The notes under the pieces: generated by a model
Databases searched by the model: none
What the model saw: the letters and a program-made list of their open reading frames with translations, nothing else
What the model was told of the DNA's origin: nothing
In this document: in pieces, positions 1 through 6,503 of the stretch
How the letters are laid out: each line of letters begins with the position of its first letter
Numbering within the stretch: position 1 is the first letter of the stretch
Assembly: GCA_021154945.1 (NCBI GenBank)
Contig: JAJNQF010000092.1
Coordinates: forward strand, 1-7,297
Source of the DNA: Sphingomonas sp.
GTDB taxonomy: Bacteria; Pseudomonadota; Alphaproteobacteria; Sphingomonadales; Sphingomonadaceae
Direction: 5' to 3'
Length of the DNA: 7,297 nucleotides
Translations under genes and position numbers: made by a program

Positions 1-984
1 TGCCTGGCCGACAATATCCGCCCGCGCGACATCTGCACGCGCGAGGCGTTCATCAACGCCGCGCGCGTCGTCGCCGCGACCGGTGGCTCGACCAACGCCG
101 CGCTGCATCTGCCCGCGATGGCGAGCGAGGCGGGTATCGAATTCGACCTGTTCGACGTCGCCGAGATCTTCAAGACCACGCCGTACATCGCGGACCTGAA
201 GCCCGGTGGTAAGTATGTCGCCAAGGACATGTACGAGGCTGGCGGCGTCTACATGCTGATGAAGACGATGCTCGCGGGCGGGTTCCTCAACGGCGATTGC
301 CTGACGGTGACAGGCAAGTCGCTGGGCGAGAACATCGACCAGGTGACGTGGAACCCCGACCAGAAGGTCATCTACGACATCAAGACGCCGCTGACGCCTA
401 CGGGCGGAGTGGTAGGCTTGCGCGGCAGCCTCGCCCCCGAAGGCGCGATCGTGAAGGTCGCGGGCATGCACCGCCTCCAGTTTTCAGGGCCGGCGCGCGT
501 GTTCGATTGCGAGGAGGATACCTTCGCCGCGGTCGAAAACCGCGAGATCAACGAAGGCGAAGTCATCGTCATCCGCTACGAGGGGCCCAAGGGCGGCCCC
601 GGCATGCGCGAGATGCTGTCGACCACCGCCGCGCTCTACGGCCTCGGGATGGGCGAGAGCGTCGCGCTGATCACCGACGGGCGCTTCTCCGGCGGCACGC
701 GCGGCTTCTGCATCGGCCATGTCGGCCCCGAAGCGGCAGACGGCGGCCCGATCGCCTTGGTCGAGAATGGCGACATCATCCACATCGACGCCGAGGCCGG
801 CACGATCAACCTCGACGTTCCCGAGGACGTGATGGCGGCGCGCCGTGCTGCGTGGGTGCCGCGCGCCAACGATTATGGCTCAGGCGCATTGTGGCGCTAT
901 GCGAAGACCGTCGGCCCGGCCTACAAGGGTGCCGTCACGCACCCCGGAGCCGCAGCCGAAACCCATGTCTACGCGGATATTTAA
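1..984 (+). CDS. ilvD: dihydroxy-acid dehydratase, C-terminal part (5' end outside window)
   Basis: Reading frame 1 is open from the first base to the TAA at 982-984, giving 327 residues with no start, so this is the C-terminal half or more of a protein that is usually about 560-620 residues. Family marks seen: TGGSTNAALHLPAMA near the left edge, TGGVVGLRGSLAPEGAIVK (about bases 400-456), YEGPKGGPGMREML (about 577-618) and ITDGRFSGGTRGFCIGH (about 670-720). These are the IlvD/Edd family blocks that bind substrate and Mg2+ in the C-terminal domain. The known reaction is dehydration of 2,3-dihydroxy-isovalerate or -methylvalerate in valine, leucine and isoleucine synthesis, using an Fe-S cluster. 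The cluster cysteines lie mainly in the missing N-terminal part. Sugar-acid dehydratases share this fold, but the tail ending in THPGAAAETHVYADI looks like IlvD. The end overlaps the next gene by 20 bp. Confidence 0.93.
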   Translation, partial: CLADNIRPRDICTREAFINAARVVAATGGSTNAALHLPAMASEAGIEFDLFDVAEIFKTTPYIADLKPGGKYVAKDMYEAGGVYMLMKTMLAGGFLNGDCLTVTGKSLGENIDQVTWNPDQKVIYDIKTPLTPTGGVVGLRGSLAPEGAIVKVAGMHRLQFSGPARVFDCEEDTFAAVENREINEGEVIVIRYEGPKGGPGMREMLSTTAALYGLGMGESVALITDGRFSGGTRGFCIGHVGPEAADGGPIALVENGDIIHIDAEAGTINLDVPEDVMAARRAAWVPRANDYGSGALWRYAKTVGPAYKGAVTHPGAAAETHVYADI

Positions 985-1372
985 GCGAATACCGGCTGTT
1001 ACGGTGCTTTTCTCGCTCCCGCTCGCAGCATGTGGGCGCGGGCAGCCGAGCAGCGAACAGGTCGAGGCGCAGCAGCGCAGCGAGACCGCGGGCGACACCC
1101 GGATCGCTTGCGCACGCGGTGACGCCGCGTTCGCTTCGACGTGCACGGTCGAGCGGGCGCAAGGGAGCGACGGCCTGGTCCTGACGATTCGCCATCCCGA
1201 CGGTGCGTTCCGTCGGTTGCTGGTGACGCAGGACGGCCGCGGGGTGATCGCGGCGGACGGCGCCGAAGTCGCCAAGGTCACGATCACCGGCGCGGACGGC
1301 ATCGAGGTGGCGCTCGGCGGCGACCGCTACCGCCTGCCGGCGACCGTCAAGGACGCGGCCAAGACGTCATGA
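965..1372 (+). CDS. predicted lipoprotein of unknown function, 135 aa
   Basis: I do not recognise a named family. The ATG at 965 gives a protein with two early basic stretches, a hydrophobic core (AVTVLFSLPL, residues 11-20) and a lipobox LAAC with Cys23 as the likely lipidated residue. The product is therefore probably an outer-membrane or periplasmic lipoprotein of about 113 residues after cleavage. The mature part begins with a polar, Gln/Glu-rich linker (28-45). It then has two cysteines (Cys50 and Cys60) that could form a disulfide, followed by a short beta-rich region with HPDGAFRRLLVTQDGRGV and a basic RYRLPATVK tail. No Shine-Dalgarno sequence is seen before 965, which fits translation coupled to ilvD, whose last 20 bases it overlaps. 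The frame stays open upstream to 845, but only the 965 start puts the signal peptide at the N-terminus. It joins the next gene by an ATGA overlap. That it is a real gene is fairly sure; its role is unknown. Confidence 0.8.
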   Translation: MSTRIFKRIPAVTVLFSLPLAACGRGQPSSEQVEAQQRSETAGDTRIACARGDAAFASTCTVERAQGSDGLVLTIRHPDGAFRRLLVTQDGRGVIAADGAEVAKVTITGADGIEVALGGDRYRLPATVKDAAKTS

Positions 1373-2793
1373 TCCGAATCGAAGGCCAGCCCATCCTGAC
1401 CGCCGCCGAAATGCGCGCGGCGGAAGATGCGGTGATCGCCGGCGGCGCGACGGTCGAGACGTTGATGGACCGCGCCGGCACCGCGATCGCGCACGCGGTT
1501 CGCCGGGTGGCGGGCGTGAACGAGGTGCTGATCCTCTGCGGCCCCGGCAACAACGGCGGCGACGGCTACGTGGCGGCGCGGGTGTTGGCGGAGATGGGCG
1601 TGACGGTTCGCGTCGCGGCGCTGTCGGAACCGAAGACGAACGCGGCAAAGTCGGCGAGGGCAGGGTGGTCCGGTCCCATCGAAACGCTGGCCGGGGCCAA
1701 GCCCGCACCCATCCTGCTGGACGCATTATTCGGCACCGGCCTGACGCGTCCCCTCGATGTGATCGGAACCCAAACCCAGAGCACCTCCCCGGCGGAGGCC
1801 GGGGAGGGGGTGATTGTGGGGAAGTTGCGCACCCTCGCCACCGCCGCAAACCTCACCATCGCGATCGACCTCCCCAGCGGCCTCGCCACCGACACCGGCC
1901 AAGCGCTCAGCACGCCCCCCGTCTTCGATCTTACGCTCGCCCTAGGCGCGGTAAAACCTGCGCACGTCCTCCAACCCGCCGCGCGCTATTGCGGCAACAC
2001 CCGCCTCCTCGACATCGGCGTTCCCACCACCAGCCAAGCCGAAGTCTTCCAAACCCCAAGCCTCCCGACTCCCGGCCCGGATTCGCACAAATACACCCGC
2101 GGCATGGTCGCGATCATCGCAGGCAGCATGTCAGGTGCCGCCGACCTCGCCGCGCTCGCCGCGATGCGTGCCGGCGCCGGCTACGTAACCCTGCTCGGCG
2201 ATAGCGAAGGTCCGCCGCACGCACTCGTCCGCGCACCGTTCACCGACCAAGCCCTCGCCAACGACCGTATCCGCGCACTCGTGATCGGCCCCGGCCTTGG
2301 CCGTGACGATGTCGCCAAGGCCCGTCTGGAGGCGGCGCTGGACTCGGGCCACCCCTTGATTATCGACGGCGACGCGCTCCGCCTCCTCGACCCGGACCGG
2401 ATCAAGGTGCTGAAGGTCCCCGTCATCCTAACGCCCCACGCCGGCGAGTTCGATGCGCTCTTCGGCAAATCTGATGCCGACAAGATCACCCGCGCCCGAG
2501 ACGCCGCCAACCTCGCCAACGCCATCGTCGTTTTCAAAGGCGCCGACACCGTCATCGCGGCGCCCGACGGTCGCGTCCGCATCGCACAGTGCGCCAGCGA
2601 CTGGCTCTCCACCGCCGGCACTGGCGACGTCCTCGCCGGCGCGATCGGCGCGATGCTCGCCGCCAGGCTCGATCCGCTCGACGCAGCGTGCGCCGGAGTG
2701 TGGCTCCACGGTGACGCTGCCCGCCGATTGGGGCCGGCGTTCATCGCCGACGACTTGGCGGATGCGTTAAGGTCGGCCAGAGCGGCGCTATGA
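1369..2793 (+). CDS. nnr: bifunctional NAD(P)H-hydrate epimerase / ADP-dependent NAD(P)H-hydrate dehydratase
   Basis: The 474-residue protein carries both halves of the YjeF-type repair enzyme. The N-terminal epimerase domain (about 1-225) shows GPGNNGGDGYVAAR (58-71), DALFGTGLTRP (118-128) and DLPSG (167-171). The C-terminal ribokinase-like dehydratase domain (about 240-474) shows HKYTRG (240-245), GPGLG (307-311), DGDAL (333-337), LTPHAGEF (354-361) and STAGTGDVLAG (414-424). In the known family, the epimerase interconverts R- and S-NAD(P)HX and the dehydratase uses ADP to restore NAD(P)H from the S form, in the cytosol. The ATG at 1369 overlaps the previous stop as ATGA; an in-frame extension back to 1141 would run through the lipoprotein gene and has no family similarity. 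The stop overlaps the next gene's ATG in the same way. Residues 139-147 are encoded by a palindromic repeat (1784-1807), lengthening the loop after the FGTGLTRP motif. All catalytic motifs are intact. Confidence 0.95.
   Translation: MIRIEGQPILTAAEMRAAEDAVIAGGATVETLMDRAGTAIAHAVRRVAGVNEVLILCGPGNNGGDGYVAARVLAEMGVTVRVAALSEPKTNAAKSARAGWSGPIETLAGAKPAPILLDALFGTGLTRPLDVIGTQTQSTSPAEAGEGVIVGKLRTLATAANLTIAIDLPSGLATDTGQALSTPPVFDLTLALGAVKPAHVLQPAARYCGNTRLLDIGVPTTSQAEVFQTPSLPTPGPDSHKYTRGMVAIIAGSMSGAADLAALAAMRAGAGYVTLLGDSEGPPHALVRAPFTDQALANDRIRALVIGPGLGRDDVAKARLEAALDSGHPLIIDGDALRLLDPDRIKVLKVPVILTPHAGEFDALFGKSDADKITRARDAANLANAIVVFKGADTVIAAPDGRVRIAQCASDWLSTAGTGDVLAGAIGAMLAARLDPLDAACAGVWLHGDAARRLGPAFIADDLADALRSARAAL
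1784..1807. repeat. palindromic repeat inside the nnr coding region
   Basis: Bases 1784-1792 (cctccccgg) pair perfectly with 1799-1807 (ccggggagg) around a six-base loop cggagg. The inner 18 bases, 1787-1804, are identical to 7213-7230 in the non-coding repeat at the right edge of the window. A flanking G-rich stretch runs to about 1823. The repeat keeps the nnr frame open and encodes roughly TSPAEAGEG. It looks like a REP-type element that landed in a tolerant surface loop, but the insertion boundaries cannot be set without related genomes. Confidence 0.75.
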
Positions 2794-3986
2794 CCTCTGA
2801 AACGAATATCGACACGATCATTCGCGTCGCGGCACGCGGCGACGGCATGACCGCCGACGGACGCCACGCCGCCTTCGCGGCACCGGGCGACACGCTCGCC
2901 GCCGACGGCACCGTCACGCCAGGCCCGCATCACCAGACGCCGCCTTGCGTGCATTTCCCGACCTGCGGCGGCTGCCAGCTGCAGCATCTCGACGACCAGG
3001 CCTATGCCGAGTTCGTCACCGACCGCATCGCCTCCGCGCTCGACGGCCAGGACCTGTCCGCCCCGATCCGCACGCCGCACATCTCGCCCGAACGGAGCCG
3101 TCGTCGTGCGACGCTCCACGCCGAGGGGAAGGGCGGCAAGATTACGCTCGGCTTCACCGCCGAAAAGGCGCACACGATCGTCGACATTAAGGAATGCTGG
3201 ATCCTCGACCCGCGCCTGTTCGCGCTCGTCCAGCCCTTGCGCCAACTGCTCAAGCACCTCAACTTCCGCCGCCGCGCGGACATCCACCTGACGCTCGCCG
3301 ACCAAGGCGCGGACATCCTGATTACCGGGTTCGCTCCCGAAGGTCTTCCTGCCGCCGAAGCGCTCACCAAATTCTGCGAAGACCACAAGATTGCTCGCGT
3401 AGCGTTCGACGATGGTCTCGGACCAGAGACGCGGTGGGAGCCTGATTCGGTCACGATCACCTTGGGCGGTGTCCCCGTACCGCTCCCGCCCGCGTCATTC
3501 CTGCAAGCCACGCCTGATGGTGAAGCTGCGCTTACGGCGGCCGTCCTCGAAGCGATCGGCAAGCCCGCAACGGTAGCTGACCTGTTCGCCGGCCTCGGCA
3601 CCTTCACGCTTGCGATCCCCGCCAAGGTCTACGCGGCCGAGGGCGCGCGCGACGCGCTAGGCTCGCTGAAAGCCGCCGCGCACCGCACCCAGCGCCCGGT
3701 CTACCCCGAGCACCGCGATCTCTACCGTCGCCCGTTGACGGTCGCCGAGCTCGACCGGTTCGACGCGGTGGTGATCGATCCGCCCCGCTCCGGCGCGCGC
3801 GAGCAGGCGACCGCGCTGGCGGAGTGCAAGACGCCGGTGATCGTCTACGTGTCCTGCAACCCGGCGAGCTTCGCGCGCGATGCCAAGGAGCTGTGCGACG
3901 CCGGCTGGCGGATCGACTGGGTCCAGCCGGTCGGCCAGTTCCGCTGGTCGACGCATGTCGAGCTGGCCGCCAAGTTCGTCCGCTAA
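2790..3986 (+). CDS. TrmA/RlmD-family RNA (uracil-C5)-methyltransferase
   Basis: The 398-residue protein is a SAM-dependent RNA m5U methyltransferase of the RumA (RlmD)/RlmC type. It has a short TRAM-like N-terminus (about 8-46). An iron-sulfur motif Cys53-X5-Cys59-X2-Cys62 followed by Cys136 is typical of enzymes that bind a [4Fe-4S] cluster. The catalytic domain has SFLQ (236-239), the SAM-binding loop DLFAGLGTF (264-272), DPPRSG (330-335), SCNPASFARD (355-364) with nucleophile Cys356, and THVE (388-391) with the likely general base Glu391. Known relatives methylate 23S rRNA U1939 or U747; the target site cannot be chosen from sequence alone, so no symbol is given. The ATG overlaps the nnr stop as ATGA, which implies coupled translation. 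The TRAM-like region is shorter than the usual domain of about 60 residues. It is the last gene of the left operon, and a palindromic repeat starts four bases after the stop. Confidence 0.92.
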   Translation: MTSETNIDTIIRVAARGDGMTADGRHAAFAAPGDTLAADGTVTPGPHHQTPPCVHFPTCGGCQLQHLDDQAYAEFVTDRIASALDGQDLSAPIRTPHISPERSRRRATLHAEGKGGKITLGFTAEKAHTIVDIKECWILDPRLFALVQPLRQLLKHLNFRRRADIHLTLADQGADILITGFAPEGLPAAEALTKFCEDHKIARVAFDDGLGPETRWEPDSVTITLGGVPVPLPPASFLQATPDGEAALTAAVLEAIGKPATVADLFAGLGTFTLAIPAKVYAAEGARDALGSLKAAAHRTQRPVYPEHRDLYRRPLTVAELDRFDAVVIDPPRSGAREQATALAECKTPVIVYVSCNPASFARDAKELCDAGWRIDWVQPVGQFRWSTHVELAAKFVR

Positions 3987-3990
3987 CTAT

Positions 3991-4100
3991 CCTCCCCTGT
4001 AGGGGGAGGTGTCGCGCAGCGACGGAGGGATGTCGCGCTATCGAGAGCGGGTAACCCCTCCGTCAGCGCAAGGCGCTGCCACCTCCCCTTCCAGGGGAGG
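3991..4100. repeat. bipartite palindromic repeat between convergent genes, possible bidirectional terminator
   Basis: Two hairpins in inverted orientation bracket this 110-bp element. The left one is cctcccc (3991-3997) with ggggagg (4003-4009). The right one is cctcccct (4082-4089) with aggggagg (4093-4100) around a three-base loop. The halves also pair with each other: gacggaggg (4021-4029) with ccctccgtc (4056-4064), and ggggaggt (4003-4010) with acctcccc (4081-4088). It fills most of the 156-bp gap between the methyltransferase stop at 3986 and the truA stop at 4143, so it may end transcription from both sides. No T-run follows either hairpin, so a classical intrinsic terminator is not shown. 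It resembles dispersed REP/BIME-like elements of sphingomonads. Confidence 0.75.
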
Positions 4101-4142
4101 AATAGCGTCGCGATCAAAGTTGATGGATAATTCCGCTGACGC

Positions 4143-4883
4143 TCAGGGATACACCGCGCTAACGAAGAACAGCCCATCGGGCGGCGCATTCAGCCCGAGC
4201 ATCGCCCGGTCCTTCGCCGCGAGTGCTTTGGCGACATCGCCAACCGCCCAGCGCCCCATTCCGACCAGCGCCAGGCACCCGACCATCGACCGCACCTGAT
4301 GATGCAGGAACGACCGCGCCGCCGCGTACACAAAGATCCGCTCCCCCTCCCGCACAACCTCCAGCCGGTCCAAAGTCCGCACCGGACTATCCGCCTGGCA
4401 ATGCGCCGAGCGAAACGTCGTGAAGTCATGCCGCCCGACCAGCGCCCCCGCAGCCTCCGCCATCGCCCCCGCATCCAACGGCTGAGGCACCTGCCAAGCC
4501 AGCCCCGCCTCGAACGTCAACGGCGCGCGCCGGTTGACGATCCGATACTCGTACGACCGCCCGACACACGAAAACCGCGCATGCCACTCGTCGTCGACCA
4601 CCTCGCACGCCAGCACCGACACCGGCGCCGGCTTAACCAGCGCATTCAGCCCCTCCATCAACCGAAACGCCGCGACCGGCTTTTCGATATCGACATGCGC
4701 GCGCATCGCCATCCCGTGCACGCCCGCATCGGTCCGCCCCGCCGCCTGCACAGAGGCGGTCTCGCCGGTCATCTTCATCACTGCGGCTTCCAGCGCCGCC
4801 TGCACGCTCGGCCCGTGCTTCTGCCGCTGCCAGCCCATGAACGGCCGGCCGTCGAACTCCACCGTCAACGCGAACCGCGTCAA
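4143..4883 (-). CDS. truA: tRNA pseudouridine(38-40) synthase TruA
   Basis: The enzyme converts uridines 38, 39 and 40 of the tRNA anticodon arm to pseudouridine. From a TTG start at 4883 the protein is 246 residues, the normal size for the family, and begins MTRFALTVEFDG. Seen motifs are YEYRIVNRRAP-type core residues (111-121), the catalytic loop AGRTDAGVHG (48-57) with Asp52 as the nucleophile, FTTFRSAHCQ (154-163) and SFLHHQVRSMVG (191-202). The frame is open back to 5030, but that extension lies inside fmt, has no family similarity and contains no better start near the conserved N-terminus. The TTG overlaps the fmt TGA as TTGA, and a weak purine stretch (cgggga) lies just upstream, so translation is probably coupled to fmt. 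The gene ends 43 bp before the palindromic repeat that separates it from the convergent methyltransferase gene. Confidence 0.95.
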   Translation of the reverse strand: MTRFALTVEFDGRPFMGWQRQKHGPSVQAALEAAVMKMTGETASVQAAGRTDAGVHGMAMRAHVDIEKPVAAFRLMEGLNALVKPAPVSVLACEVVDDEWHARFSCVGRSYEYRIVNRRAPLTFEAGLAWQVPQPLDAGAMAEAAGALVGRHDFTTFRSAHCQADSPVRTLDRLEVVREGERIFVYAAARSFLHHQVRSMVGCLALVGMGRWAVGDVAKALAAKDRAMLGLNAPPDGLFFVSAVYP

Positions 4884-5806
4884 AGCTGAGTCCCCGACGG
4901 GATCGCAAACCCACGCAGCAATTCCGTGGCCGAGGTGACGCCGCGTCCCGCCCGCTGCACCAAGGTCGGCCGGATCGCCCCCTCGCCGCACCCGATCGTC
5001 AGCTCGGCATTCACCGTCAACCCCTCGCAACCGAGAAACGAGAATGGCAGCACGTCCGCGGCCAGCACCTTCACCCGCTCACCCGCATGCTCGAACCACG
5101 CCCCCGGCGCCGGGTTCATCGCCCGTACCAGCCGCTCGACCTCGACTGCCGACCGCTCGAAATCGATCCGCGCCTCCGCCTTCTCGATCTTGGCCGCATA
5201 GGTGACGCCCTCCTCGGGCTGCGGCCGGGCGGGGTAGGCGTCGAGATCGCCCAGCACCTCGCCCATCAACCGCGCCCCCATCGCCGACAGCTCGGCGGTC
5301 AGGTCGCCCGCGGTCTTGCCGACGATCGGCGTCCGTCCCTCAAGCCGCACCGGCCCGGTATCCAGCCCCGCCTCCATCTGCATGATCCCGACGCCCGTCT
5401 CGGCATCCCCCGCGAGGATAGCCCGCTGCACCGGCGCCGCCCCGCGCCATCGCGGCAACAGCGACCCATGCACGTTCAGGCACCCGAACCGAGGCGCCTC
5501 CAGCACCGCGCGCGGCAGAATAAGACCATACGCCGCAACCACCGCCACATCCGCGTTCAAAGCCCCAAACGCCTCGCGAGCCTCCAACCCCTCAGGCAAG
5601 GACGCCTTGAACGACACCGGCGTCCGCACCTCGATCCCCAGCGCCTCCGCCCGCATCTGCACCGGCGACGGCACCAGTTCGCGCCCCCGCCGCCCGCCCG
5701 GTCGCGCCGGCTGGCAATACGCCGCCATCACGTCATGCCCCGCCGCGACGAGGGCTTCCAGCACCGGCACCGCGAAGTCCGGCGTTCCCATGAAGATGAT
5801 CCGCAT
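4880..5806 (-). CDS. fmt: methionyl-tRNA formyltransferase
   Basis: The 308-residue protein transfers a formyl group from 10-formyl-tetrahydrofolate to initiator Met-tRNA. The start MRIIFMGTPDFAVPVLEAL is the family N-terminus. The active site NVHGSLLPRWRGAAP (111-125) contains Asn111 and His113, and the third catalytic residue is probably Asp149 in EAGLDTGP (146-152). The C-terminal tRNA-binding domain (about 205-308) includes RAMNPAPGAWFE. The ATG at 5806 is preferred because a purine-rich ribosome binding site (GAGAGGGG, minus strand 5815-5808) sits just before it; an in-frame GTG at 5821 would lie upstream of that site. It is the first gene of a minus-strand pair with truA and diverges from recR. 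In many bacteria def and fmt form an operon; here they are separated by recR and face opposite ways. Confidence 0.96.
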   Translation of the reverse strand: MRIIFMGTPDFAVPVLEALVAAGHDVMAAYCQPARPGGRRGRELVPSPVQMRAEALGIEVRTPVSFKASLPEGLEAREAFGALNADVAVVAAYGLILPRAVLEAPRFGCLNVHGSLLPRWRGAAPVQRAILAGDAETGVGIMQMEAGLDTGPVRLEGRTPIVGKTAGDLTAELSAMGARLMGEVLGDLDAYPARPQPEEGVTYAAKIEKAEARIDFERSAVEVERLVRAMNPAPGAWFEHAGERVKVLAADVLPFSFLGCEGLTVNAELTIGCGEGAIRPTLVQRAGRGVTSATELLRGFAIPSGTQL

Positions 5807-5845
5807 GCCCCTCTCGAACACGCTGGCGGGGAGCGACGCAACCCC

Positions 5846-5859
5846 CTATCTGTTCCCCC
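5846..5859 (+). promoter_or_regulatory. possible -10 element and leaderless start for recR
   Basis: The 53 bp between the fmt and recR starts must hold both divergent promoters. No purine-rich ribosome binding site precedes the recR ATG; the stretch just upstream is pyrimidine-rich (ctatctgttccccc). A -10-like tatctg at 5847-5852 would place the transcript start at about 5859-5860, at the ATG itself. The matching -35 region (about 5824-5829, tggcgg) is poor. This is a weak, inferred call. Confidence 0.3.
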
Positions 5860-6456
5860 ATGGCATCCCCCGAGATCGAGGCGCTGACGCAGGCGCTGGC
5901 CCGGCTCCCCGGCCTCGGCCCCCGGTCCGCGCGTCGCGCTGTGCTGCATCTGCTCAAGAAGCGGGACGCGGCGCTGGGCCCGTTGCGCGAGGCGCTGACC
6001 GCGGTCGACGAGCGGCTGGAGAACTGCTCGACGTGCGGCAATGTCGACACGACCAACCCCTGCGCGATCTGCGCCGACCCGCGTCGCGACCAGCGCTCGC
6101 TGTGCGTGGTCGAGGAAGTCGCCGATCTGTGGGCGTTGGATAGGTCCCGCCTGTTCCCCGGCCGCTTCCACGTCCTCGGCGGCCGCCTGTCCGCGCTCGA
6201 AGGCATCCGTCCGGAGGATCTCAGCATCGACAGCCTCGTCCGCCGCATCGAAGCCGGCGGCATCGACGAAGTCGTCCTCGCGATGAACGCCACGCTCGAA
6301 GGCCAGACCACCGCGCACTACATCGCCGAGCGCATCGAACGCTTCTCCGTCCGCGTCACGCAACTCGCGCATGGCCTCCCGGTCGGCGGCGAACTCGACT
6401 ATCTCGACGAGGGCACGCTGGCGCAGGCGTTGCGCGCACGACGTCCAATGGCTTGA
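5860..6456 (+). CDS. recR: recombination mediator protein RecR
   Basis: The 198-residue product has the full family layout. A helix-hairpin-helix region carries LPGLGPRSARRAVLHLLKK (16-34). A zinc-binding motif has four cysteines: Cys56, Cys59, Cys68 and Cys71. A Toprim domain starts at LCVVEEVADLWAL (81-93) and includes GGRLSALEGIRPEDL (107-121) and EVVLAMNATLEGQTTAHY (137-154). A C-terminal VTQLAHGLPVGGELDYLDEGTL (166-187) closes the protein. RecR works with RecO (and RecF) to load RecA on SSB-coated single-stranded DNA in gap repair. The start at 5860 matches the usual N-terminus, although no ribosome binding site is visible. The common partner dnaX-ybaB lies outside the window or elsewhere. 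def follows after 44 bp. Confidence 0.96.
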   Translation: MASPEIEALTQALARLPGLGPRSARRAVLHLLKKRDAALGPLREALTAVDERLENCSTCGNVDTTNPCAICADPRRDQRSLCVVEEVADLWALDRSRLFPGRFHVLGGRLSALEGIRPEDLSIDSLVRRIEAGGIDEVVLAMNATLEGQTTAHYIAERIERFSVRVTQLAHGLPVGGELDYLDEGTLAQALRARRPMA

Positions 6457-6465
6457 GCCAAGTGC

Positions 6466-6494
6466 TTGACGCACCCCCGCGCGGAACCTAGCTG
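6466..6494 (+). promoter_or_regulatory. predicted housekeeping promoter of def
   Basis: ttgacg (6466-6471) matches the -35 consensus closely. It is followed after exactly 17 bp by tagctg (6489-6494), an acceptable -10 for an alphaproteobacterium. It lies in the 44-bp recR-def gap, pointing toward def. Transcription would start at about 6500-6502, at or next to the first ATG. This suggests def is transcribed independently of recR. Confidence 0.6.
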
Positions 6495-6497
6495 CGC

Positions 6498-6503
6498 AGG
6501 ATG
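6498..6503 (+). promoter_or_regulatory. ribosome binding site candidate favouring the second def ATG
   Basis: aggatg at 6498-6503 contains AGGA and overlaps the first ATG (6501). It lies six bases before the second in-frame ATG (6510), a proper distance for ribosome binding there and impossible for the first. The site therefore favours 6510 if the transcript has a leader long enough to include it. Confidence 0.4.

Noticed and set aside
1665..2204. 179-residue plus-strand frame inside nnr
   Set aside because: It is a shifted-frame shadow, rich in Arg, Pro and His, with no family similarity; nnr itself is intact in the other frame.
2181..3386. 401-residue open frame on the minus strand across nnr and the methyltransferase gene
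   Set aside because: It is antisense to two genes with full family motifs, has low-complexity Arg/Ala/Ser-rich sequence and no recognisable domain. Long antisense frames are expected at this GC content.
3991..4100. CRISPR-like array, from repeated cctcccc units
   Set aside because: There are only two hairpin halves, inverted rather than direct, with no regular spacers.
5807..5859. fmt promoter ttgcgt-N17-ttcgag on the minus strand
   Set aside because: The spacing fits but both hexamers are poor matches, so it cannot be told from chance.
5087..6143. Overlapping plus-strand frames opposite fmt and running into recR
   Set aside because: Both have shadow-like composition (Arg, Pro, His or Ser, Ala, Arg), lie antisense to fmt and lack motifs.
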